Under the pieces are notes generated by a model. The model had not been told where the DNA came from and ran no database searches. It worked only from the letters and a program-made list of their open reading frames with translations. The position numbers and the translations under genes are program-made. A DNA stretch of 64,000 nt from Pseudolactococcus chungangensis CAU 28 = DSM 22330 (lineage in GTDB: Bacteria > Bacillota > Bacilli > Lactobacillales > Streptococcaceae): NCBI RefSeq assembly GCF_002441885.1, contig NZ_JXJT01000004.1, positions 1 to 64,000 on the forward strand. The letters are read 5' to 3'. Positions 35,631 to 46,937 of the stretch are shown piece by piece; positions within the stretch are counted from its first letter, which is position 1, and each line of letters begins with the position of its first letter.

Positions 35631-36771
35631 TGATATTTTGGATGATTTAATGACTGCTGACCAATCCATCACAGTAGAAAATCCACTTGCACAAAGTCCG
35701 ACATCCGAAAATGCTGTTGCGACATTGTCGGAAGAAGAGTTAGGCAAAGCAAAAGAATTGTCTAAGTCTCTTGATGAAAATAATTCCCAGTCTGTTATTG
35801 AATATGGCTCTCTTGCACAGAAAAAGATTGGTGATTTTTCACAGTCTGTTTTAAACAAAGTACAAGCTAAAGATTTAGGTGAAGTAGGTTCAGCACTTAC
35901 TGATTTAATGTACCAGTTGCAAGAATCTAATCCGAATGATCTCGTGGCTGAAGATCCAGGCTTTTTTAAAAAGATGTTTGGCAAAGTGAAAAAATCAATT
36001 TTCGAGGTGACACAAAAATATCAAAAATTGGGTGCTGGTATTGATAAAATATCAATTAAATTGACACATGAATATAAAGGTCTGTTGGAAGACAATAAAA
36101 CTTTAGAAACACTCTATGCTGAAAACTTAGATTATTTTCATGCGCTCAATGTTTATATTGCAGGTGCAGAGTTGAAAATAAAGGAACTTGATGAAACAGT
36201 CATTCCACAAGCAAAGATTGAAGCTGAAAACACGCCAGATAATGCGATTGCCGTTCAAAAGATTTCTGATCTTGAAAGCTATAAAAATCGTCTGGATAAA
36301 CGTCAATATGATTTAAAACTAGCGCGTCAAATCACAATTCAACAAGCGCCTCAAATTAGAATGATCCAAAATACCAATCAGGAACTAGCTGAAAAGATTC
36401 AAACATCAATTAATACAGCTATTCCTTTATGGAAGAATCAGGTTGCAATTACGCTGACACTTTTGAAACAAAAAGATGCTTTAACTAGTCAGCGTATTGT
36501 ATCAAGTACCACCAATGATTTGTTAACTAAAAATTCTGAGATGTTGAAGCAATCTTCTATTGAAGCTGCACGCGAAAATGAACGTGGGGTGGTCGATATT
36601 GAGACACTTAAAACGACTCAGGCTAATTTAATTGAAACGATTCAAGAAACAATGAATATTCAGCGTGAAGGGGCAATCAAACGCCGTCAAGGTGAAGTTG
36701 AATTGGCACAGCTCGAAGAAGAGATTAAAACAAAATTATTGGCATTATCCAATAAAACAAAAAACGAGTAA
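35623..36771 (+). CDS. telA: Toxic anion resistance protein, TelA family
   Basis: A 382-aa soluble, almost entirely helical protein of the TelA/KlaA family, which is linked to resistance to tellurite and to some cell-envelope antimicrobials. Recognisable pieces include KKMFGKVKKSIFEVTQKYQ near 120, and the long coiled-coil run from about 150 to the end. It overlaps the xpaC-like gene by 8 bp and ends inside the stem of a terminator at 36761. The biochemical role of the family is not established. Confidence 0.88.
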   Translation: MANDILDDLMTADQSITVENPLAQSPTSENAVATLSEEELGKAKELSKSLDENNSQSVIEYGSLAQKKIGDFSQSVLNKVQAKDLGEVGSALTDLMYQLQESNPNDLVAEDPGFFKKMFGKVKKSIFEVTQKYQKLGAGIDKISIKLTHEYKGLLEDNKTLETLYAENLDYFHALNVYIAGAELKIKELDETVIPQAKIEAENTPDNAIAVQKISDLESYKNRLDKRQYDLKLARQITIQQAPQIRMIQNTNQELAEKIQTSINTAIPLWKNQVAITLTLLKQKDALTSQRIVSSTTNDLLTKNSEMLKQSSIEAARENERGVVDIETLKTTQANLIETIQETMNIQREGAIKRRQGEVELAQLEEEIKTKLLALSNKTKNE

Positions 36772-36788
36772 TCCTTGCTCGTTTTTTT
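36761..36788 (+). terminator. Terminator overlapping the telA stop
   Basis: AAAACGAG pairs with CTCGTTTT across a 9-nt loop, then T residues. The telA stop codon is within the loop. Confidence 0.8.
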
Positions 36789-36887
36789 GTTTGTAATTCT
36801 AAATTGGACTATACCATTTTTGACAAAGTAATGAAAAAGATGTAAAATAAAGAAAAGCGTATTTAAAGAAAGAATGAGGTAAACTCA

Positions 36888-38045
36888 ATGACAACTTACT
36901 ATATCAAGGCAGACAAATTTTTCTATCCCTATGAAGTTAAAGTGGGTGGCTATTTAGAAGTCACTTCGAATGGCAAATTCGGTAAACATACGATGCAAGT
37001 ACCGGTCAATGGTGAAATTTTAGACTATAGCGGTAAATTTATTGCACCAGGACTTGTAGACACACATGTGCATGGCTATGCAGGAGCTGATGTTATGGAC
37101 AATGACAAGGATGGCATCGTTCATACAATGAGTGATGCTCTCTTGTCAACTGGTGTGACATCATTCTTACCAACTGCTTTGACAGCAAGTTATGAACAAT
37201 TGCGCGATATCTGTGAAACAATTGGTGAACATTACACAGAAGCATCAGGGGCTAAAATTCAAGGGATTTTCTTTGAAGGGCCTTATTTTACTGAAAAATA
37301 CAAAGGAGCACAAAACGCAGCTTATATGCGTAATCCAAGTTTCGAAGAATTCGAGGGATGGCAAGCAGCTGCTAAAGGAATGTTACTTAAAATCGCTGTT
37401 GCGCCTGAGCGTGATGGCGTCGAGGATTTCATCTCTAGAGTAACAGCAACTGGTACGAGAGTTGCCTTAGGCCATTCTGACGCGACGTATGAACAAGCGG
37501 TTCGTGGTGCAGAGGCTGGTGCTAGTATCTGGGTTCATGCCTACAATGGTATGCGTGGTTTGACTCACCGTGAGCTTGGTATGGTTGGTGCTATCTATGA
37601 AATTCCACATACTTATGCTGAGTTAATCTGTGACGGTCATCATGTCCATCCAAAAGCCTGTGATATTTTGATGAAACAAAAAGGACACGACCACGTGGCA
37701 TTGATTACTGACTGCATGCGTGCTGGTGGTGAACCGGATGGTGATTACATGCTAGGTGAATATCCAGTTATTGTGGAAAATGGTACTGCACGTTTGAAAG
37801 ACGGCGGTAATTTAGCAGGGTCTATTTTAAAACTTAAAGATGGTCTTAAAAACGTTGTCGAATGGGGTATTGCATCACCAGAGGAAGCCGTTATGATGGC
37901 ATCTTTGATTCCTGCAAAATCAGTTGGTATTGATGACAAATGTGGTCGAATTAAGCCAGGTTTTGCAGCTGATTTCATCGTACTTGAAGATAACTTTGAC
38001 TTATCAGCCACTTATTTGAATGGTAAATTGGTTTATCAAGCATGA
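36888..38045 (+). CDS. nagA: N-acetylglucosamine-6-phosphate deacetylase
   Basis: Removes the acetyl group from GlcNAc-6-phosphate in amino-sugar recycling. Amidohydrolase metal motifs are present: VDTHVHG (about 58-64), the FEGPY block (about 128), GHSDA (about 195) and HAYNGMRG (about 217), with the catalytic Asp in ITDCMRA (about 273). At 385 aa it is complete. AATGAGGT precedes the ATG. It stands alone; nagB is not adjacent. Confidence 0.95.
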   Translation: MTTYYIKADKFFYPYEVKVGGYLEVTSNGKFGKHTMQVPVNGEILDYSGKFIAPGLVDTHVHGYAGADVMDNDKDGIVHTMSDALLSTGVTSFLPTALTASYEQLRDICETIGEHYTEASGAKIQGIFFEGPYFTEKYKGAQNAAYMRNPSFEEFEGWQAAAKGMLLKIAVAPERDGVEDFISRVTATGTRVALGHSDATYEQAVRGAEAGASIWVHAYNGMRGLTHRELGMVGAIYEIPHTYAELICDGHHVHPKACDILMKQKGHDHVALITDCMRAGGEPDGDYMLGEYPVIVENGTARLKDGGNLAGSILKLKDGLKNVVEWGIASPEEAVMMASLIPAKSVGIDDKCGRIKPGFAADFIVLEDNFDLSATYLNGKLVYQA

Positions 38046-38126
38046 GTTTTCAATTGATAAAAATTAAACGTTATTGCTTATGTTGTTGACCTATTATCAA
38101 CAGCAGAGCAAAGATATTAACTAGGG

Positions 38127-38149
38127 AGAGCGTTAAGGCGCTTTTTTTA
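38127..38149 (+). terminator. Terminator after nagA
   Basis: A short stem, AGCG(T)/(G)CGCT, is followed by seven T residues. Confidence 0.65.
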
Positions 38150-38160
38150 GTTATTGTCAA

Positions 38161-38215
38161 GGAAAACGTTTTCTTATATTTAGCACTGACAAATTAAGTA
38201 CAAACGTGGTATAAT
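38161..38215 (+). promoter_or_regulatory. pfkA promoter with upstream cre site
   Basis: GGAAAACGTTTTCT (38161-38174) matches cre at 12 of 14 positions and lies 11 nt upstream of a -35 (CTGACA, 38186-38191). The spacer is 18 nt and the -10 is extended (TGG-TATAAT, ending 38215). An upstream position fits CcpA activation, as known for the L. lactis las operon. Confidence 0.72.
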
Positions 38216-38221
38216 GATTAA

Positions 38222-39259
<1,038 letters not shown>

Positions 39260-39385
39260 TCAATGACCAATTTTCTTTATTTCACTTGTTAACTTCACTG
39301 CGTAAGCAGTATCAGAACACCTCTCTTTTGAGATGTTCATAAATATTGGTGAAAGCCACTTAATTATAGAAGGAGTTCTATCAAA

Positions 39386-40888
39386 ATGAACAAACGCGTA
39401 AAAATTGTTGCAACACTTGGACCAGCTGTTGAAATCCGTGGTGGTAAAAAATTCGGTGACGATGGTTACTGGGGTGAAAAACTTGATGTTGAAGCGTCAG
39501 CACAAAAAATTGCTGAACTCATCAAAGAAGGCGCAAATGTTTTCCGTTTTAATTTCTCACATGGTGACCATGAAGAGCAAGGCGAACGTATGAAAGTTGT
39601 TCGTCGTGCAGAAGAAATCGCTAACCAAAAAGTTGGTTTCTTGCTCGATACAAAAGGTCCAGAAATCCGTACTGAATTGTTCGAAGATGATGCTAAAGAA
39701 TATGAATATAAAACAGGCGACAAATTACGTGTTGCGACAAAACAAGGCTTGAAATCTACTAAAGATGTGATTGCTTTGAACGTTGCTGGTGGTCTCGATA
39801 TTTTTGATAACGTTGAAATTGGTCAAACAATCCTTATCGATGATGGTAAACTTGGTTTGACACTTGCTGATAAAGATGCTGCAACTCGTGAATTTAAAGT
39901 TGAAGTTCAAAATGATGGCATTATTGCTAAACAAAAAGGTGTTAACATCCCTAACACTAAAATTCCTTTCCCTGCACTTGCTGAACGTGATAATGCAGAC
40001 ATCCGTTTTGGTTTGGAACAAGGATTGAACTTCATCGCTATTTCATTTGTACGATCTGCTAAAGACGTTAACGAAGTACGTGCAATTCTTGAAGAAACTG
40101 GTAACACACACGTTCAACTCTTCCCTAAAATCGAAAACCAACAAGGTATTGACAATATTGATGAAATCATTGCTGCCTCTGAAGGTATCATGATTGCCCG
40201 TGGTGATATGGGGATTGAAGTACCATTTGAAATGGTACCAGTTTACCAAAAACAAATCATTCAAAAAGTTAATGCTGCTGGTAAAGCTGTTATCACAGCG
40301 ACTAACATGCTTGAAACAATGACTGACAAACCACGTGCAACACGTTCAGAAATTTCTGACGTTTTCAACGCAGTTATCGATGGTACTGATGCAACAATGC
40401 TTTCAGGCGAATCTGCTAACGGTAAATACCCAGTAGAATCAGTTCGCACAATGGCAACTGTTGATAAAAATGCACAAGCACTTTTGAAAGAATATGGTCG
40501 TTTGTCTTCTGATAAATTTGACCGTTCTACCGTCACAGAAGTTGTTGCATCTGCAGTTAAAGATGCAACAAACTCTATGGATATCAAATTGATTGTTGCT
40601 TTGACAGAGTCTGGTTCAACTGCACGTTTAATTTCTAAATATCGTCCTAATGCTGACATTTTGGCAGTAACATTCGATGAAAAAATTGAAAAATCACTTA
40701 TGATTAACTGGGGTGTTATCCCAACATTGACTGAAAAACCTGCATCAACTGATGACATGTTTGAAATTGCTGAAAAAACTGCAATTGACTCAGGTCTTGT
40801 ATCATCTGGTGATAATATCATTATCGTTGCTGGTGTACCAGTTGGTTCTGGCCGTACAAATACAATGCGTATCCGTACAGTTAAATAA
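39386..40888 (+). CDS. pyk: Pyruvate kinase
   Basis: Converts phosphoenolpyruvate and ADP to pyruvate and ATP. The N-terminal VKIVATLGPA, the FRFNFSHG and DTKGPEIRT blocks, the catalytic-Lys region LFPKIENQQG (about 245) and MIARGDMGIEVP are visible, as is the C-terminal allosteric domain. At 500 aa it matches the streptococcal type. It starts 126 nt after pfkA. A terminator follows at 40912, and ldh, usually third in L. lactis, is absent here. Confidence 0.97.
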   Translation: MNKRVKIVATLGPAVEIRGGKKFGDDGYWGEKLDVEASAQKIAELIKEGANVFRFNFSHGDHEEQGERMKVVRRAEEIANQKVGFLLDTKGPEIRTELFEDDAKEYEYKTGDKLRVATKQGLKSTKDVIALNVAGGLDIFDNVEIGQTILIDDGKLGLTLADKDAATREFKVEVQNDGIIAKQKGVNIPNTKIPFPALAERDNADIRFGLEQGLNFIAISFVRSAKDVNEVRAILEETGNTHVQLFPKIENQQGIDNIDEIIAASEGIMIARGDMGIEVPFEMVPVYQKQIIQKVNAAGKAVITATNMLETMTDKPRATRSEISDVFNAVIDGTDATMLSGESANGKYPVESVRTMATVDKNAQALLKEYGRLSSDKFDRSTVTEVVASAVKDATNSMDIKLIVALTESGSTARLISKYRPNADILAVTFDEKIEKSLMINWGVIPTLTEKPASTDDMFEIAEKTAIDSGLVSSGDNIIIVAGVPVGSGRTNTMRIRTVK

Positions 40889-40911
40889 TTGAATTTAATT
40901 TTAAATTCAAG

Positions 40912-40942
40912 AAAAAGCACGTTTTTGCTAACGTGCTTTTTT
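40912..40942 (+). terminator. Terminator after pyk
   Basis: A 10-bp perfect stem (AAAAGCACGT/ACGTGCTTTT) with an 8-nt loop and a T run. It closes the pfkA-pyk unit. Confidence 0.88.
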
Positions 40943-41003
40943 GTGGCAAATAAATAGATAGATAAAACGTCTTTTAATGACGTCTTGAAGGGTATGGTAA
41001 GAA

Positions 41004-41762
41004 ATGAGATATTTTAAAAAAGTAGTATTTTCCTTGACTTTTATTACACTAGTTGTGAGTTTAACAGCATGTGCAAGTAATACCGCTAAAAAATCAGTCA
41101 CTAGTCAGTCCAACGTTTCCAAGTCTGGAAAAAAACATCATCTGGATTATGACGACCAAAAAGATTGGAAATTTGAAAGTGGGGACAGCCAATCACCAAT
41201 CAACATTGACACGACAAAGATAGAAAAGATGACTGATAGTGGCACTATCACTTTGAATTATGCTACTGATTTTGAAAAAGTAGTTGATAATGGCCACTCA
41301 ATTGAGGCGGAAGTCAAAGGCAATGCGGAAATTAATGGGCGGCAATATAATCTTAAACAGTTTCACTTTCATGCCCCTAGTGAACATGAAATTGATGGCA
41401 AACATTATCCGTTAGAAGTGCATTTTGTCAATCAAGCCCAAGATGGTAGAATAGCAGTGATTGCTGCTATGTTTCAGGAGGGTGAAGCAAATGCAACTTT
41501 TCAAGCCATTTTAGACCATATTGATGCCGATACGTCAGGAACTATGACATTAAATGATTTGTTGCCAAAAGATCAAGATTACTATCATTATAATGGATCT
41601 TTGACAACACCACCGTTAAGCGAAAATGTTGAGTGGTATGTGATGAAACATCCAGTGACATTAAGCACTGAGCAGTTGAAAGCTTTTCGTAAGTATTATG
41701 ATGATAATAATCGTAAGATTCAAGAGACTAATCATCGTGCTATTTTGTCACATGATGATTGA
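41004..41762 (+). CDS. Alpha-type carbonic anhydrase, lipoprotein
   Basis: Hydrates CO2 outside the membrane. A signal peptide ends in the lipobox LTAC with Cys23. The alpha-class signature is complete: SPINI (near 68), zinc ligands in FHFHAPSEHEIDG and LEVHFVN, and the substrate-pocket YNGSLTTPPLSENVEWYVM. The length of 252 aa is normal. It appears monocistronic, with a weak ribosome binding site (GGTAAG). Processing would require the lspA product. Confidence 0.93.
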   Translation: MRYFKKVVFSLTFITLVVSLTACASNTAKKSVTSQSNVSKSGKKHHLDYDDQKDWKFESGDSQSPINIDTTKIEKMTDSGTITLNYATDFEKVVDNGHSIEAEVKGNAEINGRQYNLKQFHFHAPSEHEIDGKHYPLEVHFVNQAQDGRIAVIAAMFQEGEANATFQAILDHIDADTSGTMTLNDLLPKDQDYYHYNGSLTTPPLSENVEWYVMKHPVTLSTEQLKAFRKYYDDNNRKIQETNHRAILSHDD

Positions 41763-41817
41763 GGATGAGCTTACTGAAGTATCAAAAGACGCATCAATTG
41801 ACGCATCTTTTAATATT

Positions 41818-42759
41818 TTATAAATAAAACGTTTCTATTTTTTGCAGTAACGTGATGGTATTTCCTCCACTTCTTAAAGCTTGCCCCACTTTTTTTCCAA
41901 GAGCAGGGTCGTAATCAAAAGTGAGAGGTAGTTGTGTTAGGGTATCTAAAGTAGTACCTAATTTATGCGAAGTGATAAATGGCGCAAATGGTGAGAATGA
42001 TGGTAAGATAACTGGAAGTTCTGCGGCCAGATAGAGACTCAATTTATGAGGACTATTGAGCTGTTGATAAGCATAATAGTGGGTGTTTTCAGAACTATCT
42101 GTATCCCAGACAAGTCCGATGCCATTAGGTAACTCAGCTGGTGCAGTGTCTTGTGGTAAAATGTCTTGAAGTTTTAGAGTGGGCGCTAACTCATCAGATG
42201 ACCATTTTCTGGGCAGGTTGCCGAAGACTTTAATGGGCAATGTGAAGTTTTTTAGCCAGATGGCTTTTGTTAAGGTTCCAGCGAAAATGAGGTCTTGGGT
42301 CAGTTTTCTATCAGGGATTTTAGCATCAGTGAGGTAGTCAAAAAGACCTAAAACAAAAGTCGGAATGGGTATGGCTAGGGCTTCGGCCATTTCAGCAGTG
42401 TGGACAACTAGACCATCCGAACGCTTTAGTAGGTTATATTCTCGCTCACTATTTTGACGTTCGGATAGACGTAGAGGTTCAAAATCATGAATTAAGATGA
42501 TGAACTTTGCGCCAGTTTGTTGAACTGCATTTCGGAAGTTTTCTTCAAACTCTAGAGGGAGATAACTGGGAAATTGGTGGACGACGAGATCAGATGGAGT
42601 GAGGTGGGGTGTTAGGTTGTCGGCAACTGTTTCTTGTGTTGCACGCTCAATTTCTATAGTCTTCCAGCCTTGTCTTCTTGCAATTTTTGCAATGTCATCT
42701 TTTGGTTTGGTAGCACCGACTGGCATCCAAGGTTCAATTGTATGGGTCATATAATTCAT
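41818..42759 (-). CDS. Glycosyltransferase, Gtf3-like
   Basis: A 313-aa soluble protein with a GT-B-like layout, resembling the Gtf3 glucosyltransferases that extend O-glycans on serine-rich adhesins. The N-terminal half includes SDLVVHQFPSYLPLEFEE and an IHDFEPLRL motif; the C-terminal half has a nucleotide-sugar site with NSPHKLSLYLAAELPVILP. ATG at 42759 or 42750. No adhesin or other glycosyltransferase gene is adjacent, so its acceptor is unknown. It could serve teichoic acid or polysaccharide synthesis instead. Confidence 0.75.
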   Translation of the reverse strand: MNYMTHTIEPWMPVGATKPKDDIAKIARRQGWKTIEIERATQETVADNLTPHLTPSDLVVHQFPSYLPLEFEENFRNAVQQTGAKFIILIHDFEPLRLSERQNSEREYNLLKRSDGLVVHTAEMAEALAIPIPTFVLGLFDYLTDAKIPDRKLTQDLIFAGTLTKAIWLKNFTLPIKVFGNLPRKWSSDELAPTLKLQDILPQDTAPAELPNGIGLVWDTDSSENTHYYAYQQLNSPHKLSLYLAAELPVILPSFSPFAPFITSHKLGTTLDTLTQLPLTFDYDPALGKKVGQALRSGGNTITLLQKIETFYL

Positions 42760-42913
42760 GTCTATATTCTAACATTTTTTGTTGTTTCTGAGATTTCGAA
42801 AAAGGCAATTGACTTTATAATATGCGGAAGTTTGATTGCGTAAAGCTATATAAAGCTATATCATGTATTATGATGTCTTGTGTTGCATGATGGTAAAATA
42901 AGGCATTTTACGG

Positions 42914-42919
42914 TATAAT
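42914..42919 (+). promoter_or_regulatory. -10 element upstream of dfrA
   Basis: A perfect TATAAT lies 33 nt before the dfrA ATG. I see no strong -35. It may serve the whole dfrA-clpX group. Confidence 0.5.
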
Positions 42920-42952
42920 TGGATAAGCGAGTTAAAAAAGATGAGGTGATAT

Positions 42953-43465
42953 ATGATTGCAGGAATTTGGGCAGAGGATGCACAAGGTTTGATTGGCTCA
43001 AAAGGTATTTTACCGTGGTTTTTGCCGAGTGAACTTCAACATTTTAAGCAAACAACTATGGGGCAAGTCATTTTGATGGGACGCAAGACGTTTGAAGGGA
43101 TGCATAAACGTGTTTTACCCGGACGGACAACGATTGTCATGACACGAGATGAAACTTACCAAGTTGCAAATAAAGCGGTCCTCGTATTTCATAGCCCTGA
43201 AGCTGTCCTAAATTGGTATCATGGACAAGAACCAGAGTCTGCAAAAGATTTGTATATCACTGGTGGTGCGGAAATGTTTATCGCTTTCAAAGATTCATTT
43301 GAACAACTCTACCGAACGATTATTGCGGGGGAATTTGAAGGGGATACTTATTTTCCAAAAGCGTTAGAAATGACTAATTTTGAAGAAGTATCAAGTGTCA
43401 CCCACCCAGCTGATGAAAAAAATGACTATGCATTCACAGTCAAACGATATGAGATTAAGAGATAA
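42953..43465 (+). CDS. dfrA: Dihydrofolate reductase
   Basis: NADPH-dependent reduction of dihydrofolate, the trimethoprim target. IWAEDAQGLIGSKGILPW (about 4-21), GRKTFEGM (about 43) and YITGGAEMF (about 101) are the expected cofactor and folate sites. At 170 aa it is normal. GAGGTG precedes the ATG. Its stop overlaps the start of the next small gene (TAATG), and clpX follows, the lactococcal order. Confidence 0.96.
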   Translation: MIAGIWAEDAQGLIGSKGILPWFLPSELQHFKQTTMGQVILMGRKTFEGMHKRVLPGRTTIVMTRDETYQVANKAVLVFHSPEAVLNWYHGQEPESAKDLYITGGAEMFIAFKDSFEQLYRTIIAGEFEGDTYFPKALEMTNFEEVSSVTHPADEKNDYAFTVKRYEIKR

Positions 43466-43635
43466 TGGAAAAAACAATATTTGGCGTGTTTACGGCTGTT
43501 TTAGCTTGGATTTGTTTAATTTGTGCGGTACAATGTTTTCGTAAAAAGAAATTTGGTTTAGCCATTCTCTTTTTACTGTGTGCCTTTACTAACCTTGTGA
43601 ATTCAATTCATGCTGTTTATCAGACACTATTTTAA
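43465..43635 (+). CDS. Small membrane protein between dfrA and clpX
   Basis: A 56-aa product with two hydrophobic helices separated by a basic turn (CFRKKKFG). Its ATG overlaps the dfrA stop by one base, so it is translationally coupled. A small ORF at this position is part of the known dfrA-orfU-clpX-ysxC order of Lactococcus, which supports it as a real gene. Function unknown. Confidence 0.75.
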   Translation: MEKTIFGVFTAVLAWICLICAVQCFRKKKFGLAILFLLCAFTNLVNSIHAVYQTLF

Positions 43636-43686
43636 AGGCTCAAATTACCCAAGTTATTGACGTTTAGAAGAGGGAAAATCTAAAAA

Positions 43687-44904
43687 ATGATAATGAATAA
43701 TGAAATTTTTTGTTCATTTTGTGGTAAATCACAAGATGAAGTTAAGAAGATAATCGCTGGCAGCGATGTCTATATTTGTAATGAATGTGTTGAATTATCA
43801 ATGGACATTTTGCGTGAAGAATTTAAAGACGAAAGCCAAACTGATGTTTTGGAAAGTAAAACCCCAAAAGAATTATTGGCTGTCTTAAATGAATATGTGA
43901 TTGGTCAAGATACCGCCAAACGTGCGCTTTCTGTTGCAGTTTATAACCACTATAAACGCATTAACTTTTCGGAAAGCAAGGAAAATGATGATGTTGAGCT
44001 CCAAAAATCAAATATTTTGATGATTGGGCCGACTGGTTCTGGTAAGACTTTCTTGGCACAAACTTTAGCGCGTTCACTTAATGTGCCTTTTGCTATTGCT
44101 GATGCAACAAGTTTGACTGAGGCAGGTTATGTTGGAGAAGACGTGGAAAATATTCTACTCAAACTTTTACAAGCCTCTGACTATCACGTTGAACGTGCAG
44201 AACGTGGGATTATCTATGTCGATGAAATTGATAAGATTGCTAAAAAATCTGAAAATGTCTCCATTACACGTGATGTTTCGGGTGAGGGGGTTCAACAAGC
44301 CCTACTAAAAATCATCGAGGGAACAGTTGCAAGTGTGCCACCACAAGGTGGACGCAAACATCCTAATCAGGAAATGATTCAGTTGGATACTAAAAATATC
44401 CTCTTTATCGTAGGTGGTGCTTTTGATGGTATAGAAGAAATTGTTAAACAGCGTTTAGGCGAAAAAATCATTGGTTTTGGTGCTAACAACAAGGCATTAG
44501 GCGAAAATGACTCCTATATGCAAGAAATTGTGGCTGAAGATATTCAAAAATTTGGCTTAATTCCAGAGTTCATCGGTCGTTTGCCAATTGTTGCGGCACT
44601 TGAGCGCTTGACCAAGGATGACTTGGTACATATCCTAACTGAGCCTAAAAATGCACTCGTTAAACAATACCAGCGTCTCCTTAGTTTTGACGATGTTGCC
44701 TTAGAATTCGAATCTGGTGCTTTAGATGCCATTGCCGAAAAGGCAATTGAACGCAAAACTGGTGCGCGTGGATTGCGCTCGATTATTGAGGAAGTGATGA
44801 TGGATGTGATGTTTGAAGTGCCTAGCATGGAAAATGTGACGAAAGTCGTCATTACTGAGGAAGCTGTTCGGGGAACGGAAGAACCTTTAATCTTAGGCGC
44901 GTAA
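43687..44904 (+). CDS. clpX: ATP-dependent Clp protease ATP-binding subunit ClpX
   Basis: AAA+ unfoldase that feeds substrates to ClpP. The N-terminal zinc finger (FCSFCGK and ICNECVELS), Walker A GPTGSGKT (about 117), Walker [11 protein letters not shown], the pore loop GYVGED and sensor-2 region [10 protein letters not shown] are all present. At 405 aa it is complete. ATG at 43687 or 43693; GAGGGAAAA lies upstream. ysxC follows. Confidence 0.97.
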   Translation: MIMNNEIFCSFCGKSQDEVKKIIAGSDVYICNECVELSMDILREEFKDESQTDVLESKTPKELLAVLNEYVIGQDTAKRALSVAVYNHYKRINFSESKENDDVELQKSNILMIGPTGSGKTFLAQTLARSLNVPFAIADATSLTEAGYVGEDVENILLKLLQASDYHVERAERGIIYVDEIDKIAKKSENVSITRDVSGEGVQQALLKIIEGTVASVPPQGGRKHPNQEMIQLDTKNILFIVGGAFDGIEEIVKQRLGEKIIGFGANNKALGENDSYMQEIVAEDIQKFGLIPEFIGRLPIVAALERLTKDDLVHILTEPKNALVKQYQRLLSFDDVALEFESGALDAIAEKAIERKTGARGLRSIIEEVMMDVMFEVPSMENVTKVVITEEAVRGTEEPLILGA

Positions 44905-44957
44905 ACGGCAATTCAAAATGTGATGATGTAATGGTCACAGCGATAGAAATGAGAAAC

Positions 44958-45548
44958 ATGAAATTTAATATTCACAATGTCAGCTTGACAATTTCAGCGG
45001 CATCAAGTAAACAATACCCTGAAACTGATATGCCAGAAATTGCGCTAGCAGGACGTTCAAATGTTGGTAAATCAAGTTTTATCAATACGTTACTTAATCG
45101 TAAAAACTTTGCTCGGATATCTGGACGTCCTGGTAAAACGCAGCTCCTTAATTTTTTTAATATTGATGATACGCTTCATTTTGTGGATGTGCCGGGTTAT
45201 GGCTATGCTCGTGTTTCTAAAAAAGAACGTGAAAAATGGGGTGGCATGATTGAGGAATATTTGACAACGCGTGCGAATTTACGTGCAGTCGTGAGCTTGG
45301 TGGATATGCGTCACGAGCCATCGGCTGATGATATTCAAATGTATGAGTTTCTGAAATATTATGAAATTCCAGTTATTTTGGTTGCGACTAAGGCTGATAA
45401 AATTCCACGTAGTAAATGGAATAAGCACGAGAGCATAATTAAGAGAACTTTGCAATTCGATAGTACGGACGACTTTGTCATTTTTTCAAGTTTTGATAAA
45501 ACTGGCTTAGACGAGGCATGGCAAGTCATTGAAAGTTTTGTCGATTAA
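44958..45548 (+). CDS. ysxC: Ribosome biogenesis GTPase YsxC/EngB
   Basis: GTPase required for assembly of the 50S subunit. G-motifs are GRSNVGKSS (P-loop), T in [15 protein letters not shown] (G3) and ATKAD (G4). ATG 44958 is chosen because it gives the usual short N-terminus ([13 protein letters not shown]) of lactococcal homologues; an upstream in-frame ATG at 44931 would add nine residues. It follows clpX as in L. lactis and is probably co-transcribed with it. Confidence 0.95.
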   Translation: MKFNIHNVSLTISAASSKQYPETDMPEIALAGRSNVGKSSFINTLLNRKNFARISGRPGKTQLLNFFNIDDTLHFVDVPGYGYARVSKKEREKWGGMIEEYLTTRANLRAVVSLVDMRHEPSADDIQMYEFLKYYEIPVILVATKADKIPRSKWNKHESIIKRTLQFDSTDDFVIFSSFDKTGLDEAWQVIESFVD

Positions 45549-45591
45549 ACTCATCTAAATTAAAAAAAATATAGAAATGTTCTGAAAATTC

Positions 45592-45600
45592 TGCTATAAT
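45592..45600 (+). promoter_or_regulatory. Extended -10 promoter of hom-thrB
   Basis: TGCTATAAT lies 42 nt before the hom ATG. The leader is too short for a T-box. Confidence 0.65.
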
Positions 45601-45642
45601 TGCACTAATGATATTTTATATTTTGAAGGAGCGTTAAGACAC

Positions 45643-46926
45643 ATGACAATCAATATTGCTTTACTCGGATTCGGAACAGTAGCAAGTGGCATTCCTTTTT
45701 TACTAAAAGAAAATGGCGAAAAAATCACTGCTCAAGCGGGTACTGAGATTCAAATCGCAAAAGTTTTGGTCAGAGATGATGCTGAGAAACAAGGGCTATT
45801 AGCACAAGGTCATCAGTATGAATTCGTGACAGATATAACAGCCATCTTAAACGATGATACAATCGATATCGTCATTGAACTGATGGGCCGCATCGAGCCA
45901 GCTAAAACTTTCATCACACAAGCTCTACAGGCTAAAAAACACGTTGTGACTGCTAATAAAGATTTATTGGCAGTCCATGGTACAGACTTGTTAAAAGTTG
46001 CTACTGACAATGGTGTGGTTTTGTATTATGAAGCAGCAGTTGCAGGAGGAATACCTATTCTTCGTACCCTTGCAAATTCTTATACAGCTGATAAGATTAC
46101 TAAAATACTCGGTGTTGTCAATGGGACTAGTAATTTTATGATGACCAAGATGGTTGATGAAGGTTGGACTTATGATGAAGCGCTAGCCGAGGCAAGTCGT
46201 CTAGGTTATGCAGAATCAGACCCAACAAATGATGTTGACGGTATTGATGCGGCTTATAAAATGGTGATTCTCAGCCAATTTGCATTTGGTATGACAATCA
46301 AATTTGAAGATGTCCGACATGAGGGGATCCGTAATATTACACCAGAAGACGTTAAGTTAGCACAAAAATTAGGCTTTGTCATTAAATTAGTAGGTGAAAT
46401 TGTTGAACGCCCTTCAGGTATTTATGCAGAAGTTGTGCCAACATTTTTACCTAAGAACCATCAATTGGCGACTGTCAATGGTGTCATGAATGCCGTCTTT
46501 GTTGAATCTATCGGAATCAATGAAGCCATGTTCTATGGTCCTGGTGCTGGTCAAAAACCAACAGCGACATCAGTTGTTGCAGATGTCATTGAACTTGCTA
46601 AAGGGATTGACAGAGGTGAAGTATTACCTGCTTTTAATACCTTTACTCGCGAAACAGTTTATGCAACAAAAGAAGATTTAGTCGATAAATACTACTTTGC
46701 GATTGAAACAGAAGATAAAGCCGGACAACTCTTACATTTGGCAGAACTTTTTCATGCCGAAAATGTGTCATTTGAGCAAGTTTTCCAAGAAAATATTGGT
46801 GATAATCACCGCGCAAGTATTGCTATCATTTCGCACAAAATGGACTTGAATCAATTTGACAGTTTAGTTGAAAAAATCTCAAATCTAGACGGTTTCACAC
46901 TTCGCAACACAATTAAAGTAATTTAA
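45643..46926 (+). CDS. hom: Homoserine dehydrogenase
   Basis: Reduces aspartate semialdehyde to homoserine, the branch to threonine and methionine. The NAD(P)-binding [10 protein letters not shown] (about 8-17), the catalytic-domain VNGTSNFMM and [16 protein letters not shown] (here [10 protein letters not shown]) blocks, and a C-terminal ACT domain (about 345-427) are present. At 427 aa it is complete. AAGGAG precedes the ATG. thrB follows after 11 nt. Confidence 0.96.
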   Translation: MTINIALLGFGTVASGIPFLLKENGEKITAQAGTEIQIAKVLVRDDAEKQGLLAQGHQYEFVTDITAILNDDTIDIVIELMGRIEPAKTFITQALQAKKHVVTANKDLLAVHGTDLLKVATDNGVVLYYEAAVAGGIPILRTLANSYTADKITKILGVVNGTSNFMMTKMVDEGWTYDEALAEASRLGYAESDPTNDVDGIDAAYKMVILSQFAFGMTIKFEDVRHEGIRNITPEDVKLAQKLGFVIKLVGEIVERPSGIYAEVVPTFLPKNHQLATVNGVMNAVFVESIGINEAMFYGPGAGQKPTATSVVADVIELAKGIDRGEVLPAFNTFTRETVYATKEDLVDKYYFAIETEDKAGQLLHLAELFHAENVSFEQVFQENIGDNHRASIAIISHKMDLNQFDSLVEKISNLDGFTLRNTIKVI

Positions 46927-46937
46927 AGGTAAGACAG

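Noticed and set aside
41780-41815. Terminator after the carbonic anhydrase gene
   Set aside because: GACGCATCAATTGACGCATC is mainly a direct repeat around TCAATTGA, not a stem-loop with a clean T run.
45549-45642. T-box or other amino-acid riboswitch before hom
   Set aside because: The gap between the -10 and the ATG is only 42 nt, too short for such an element.
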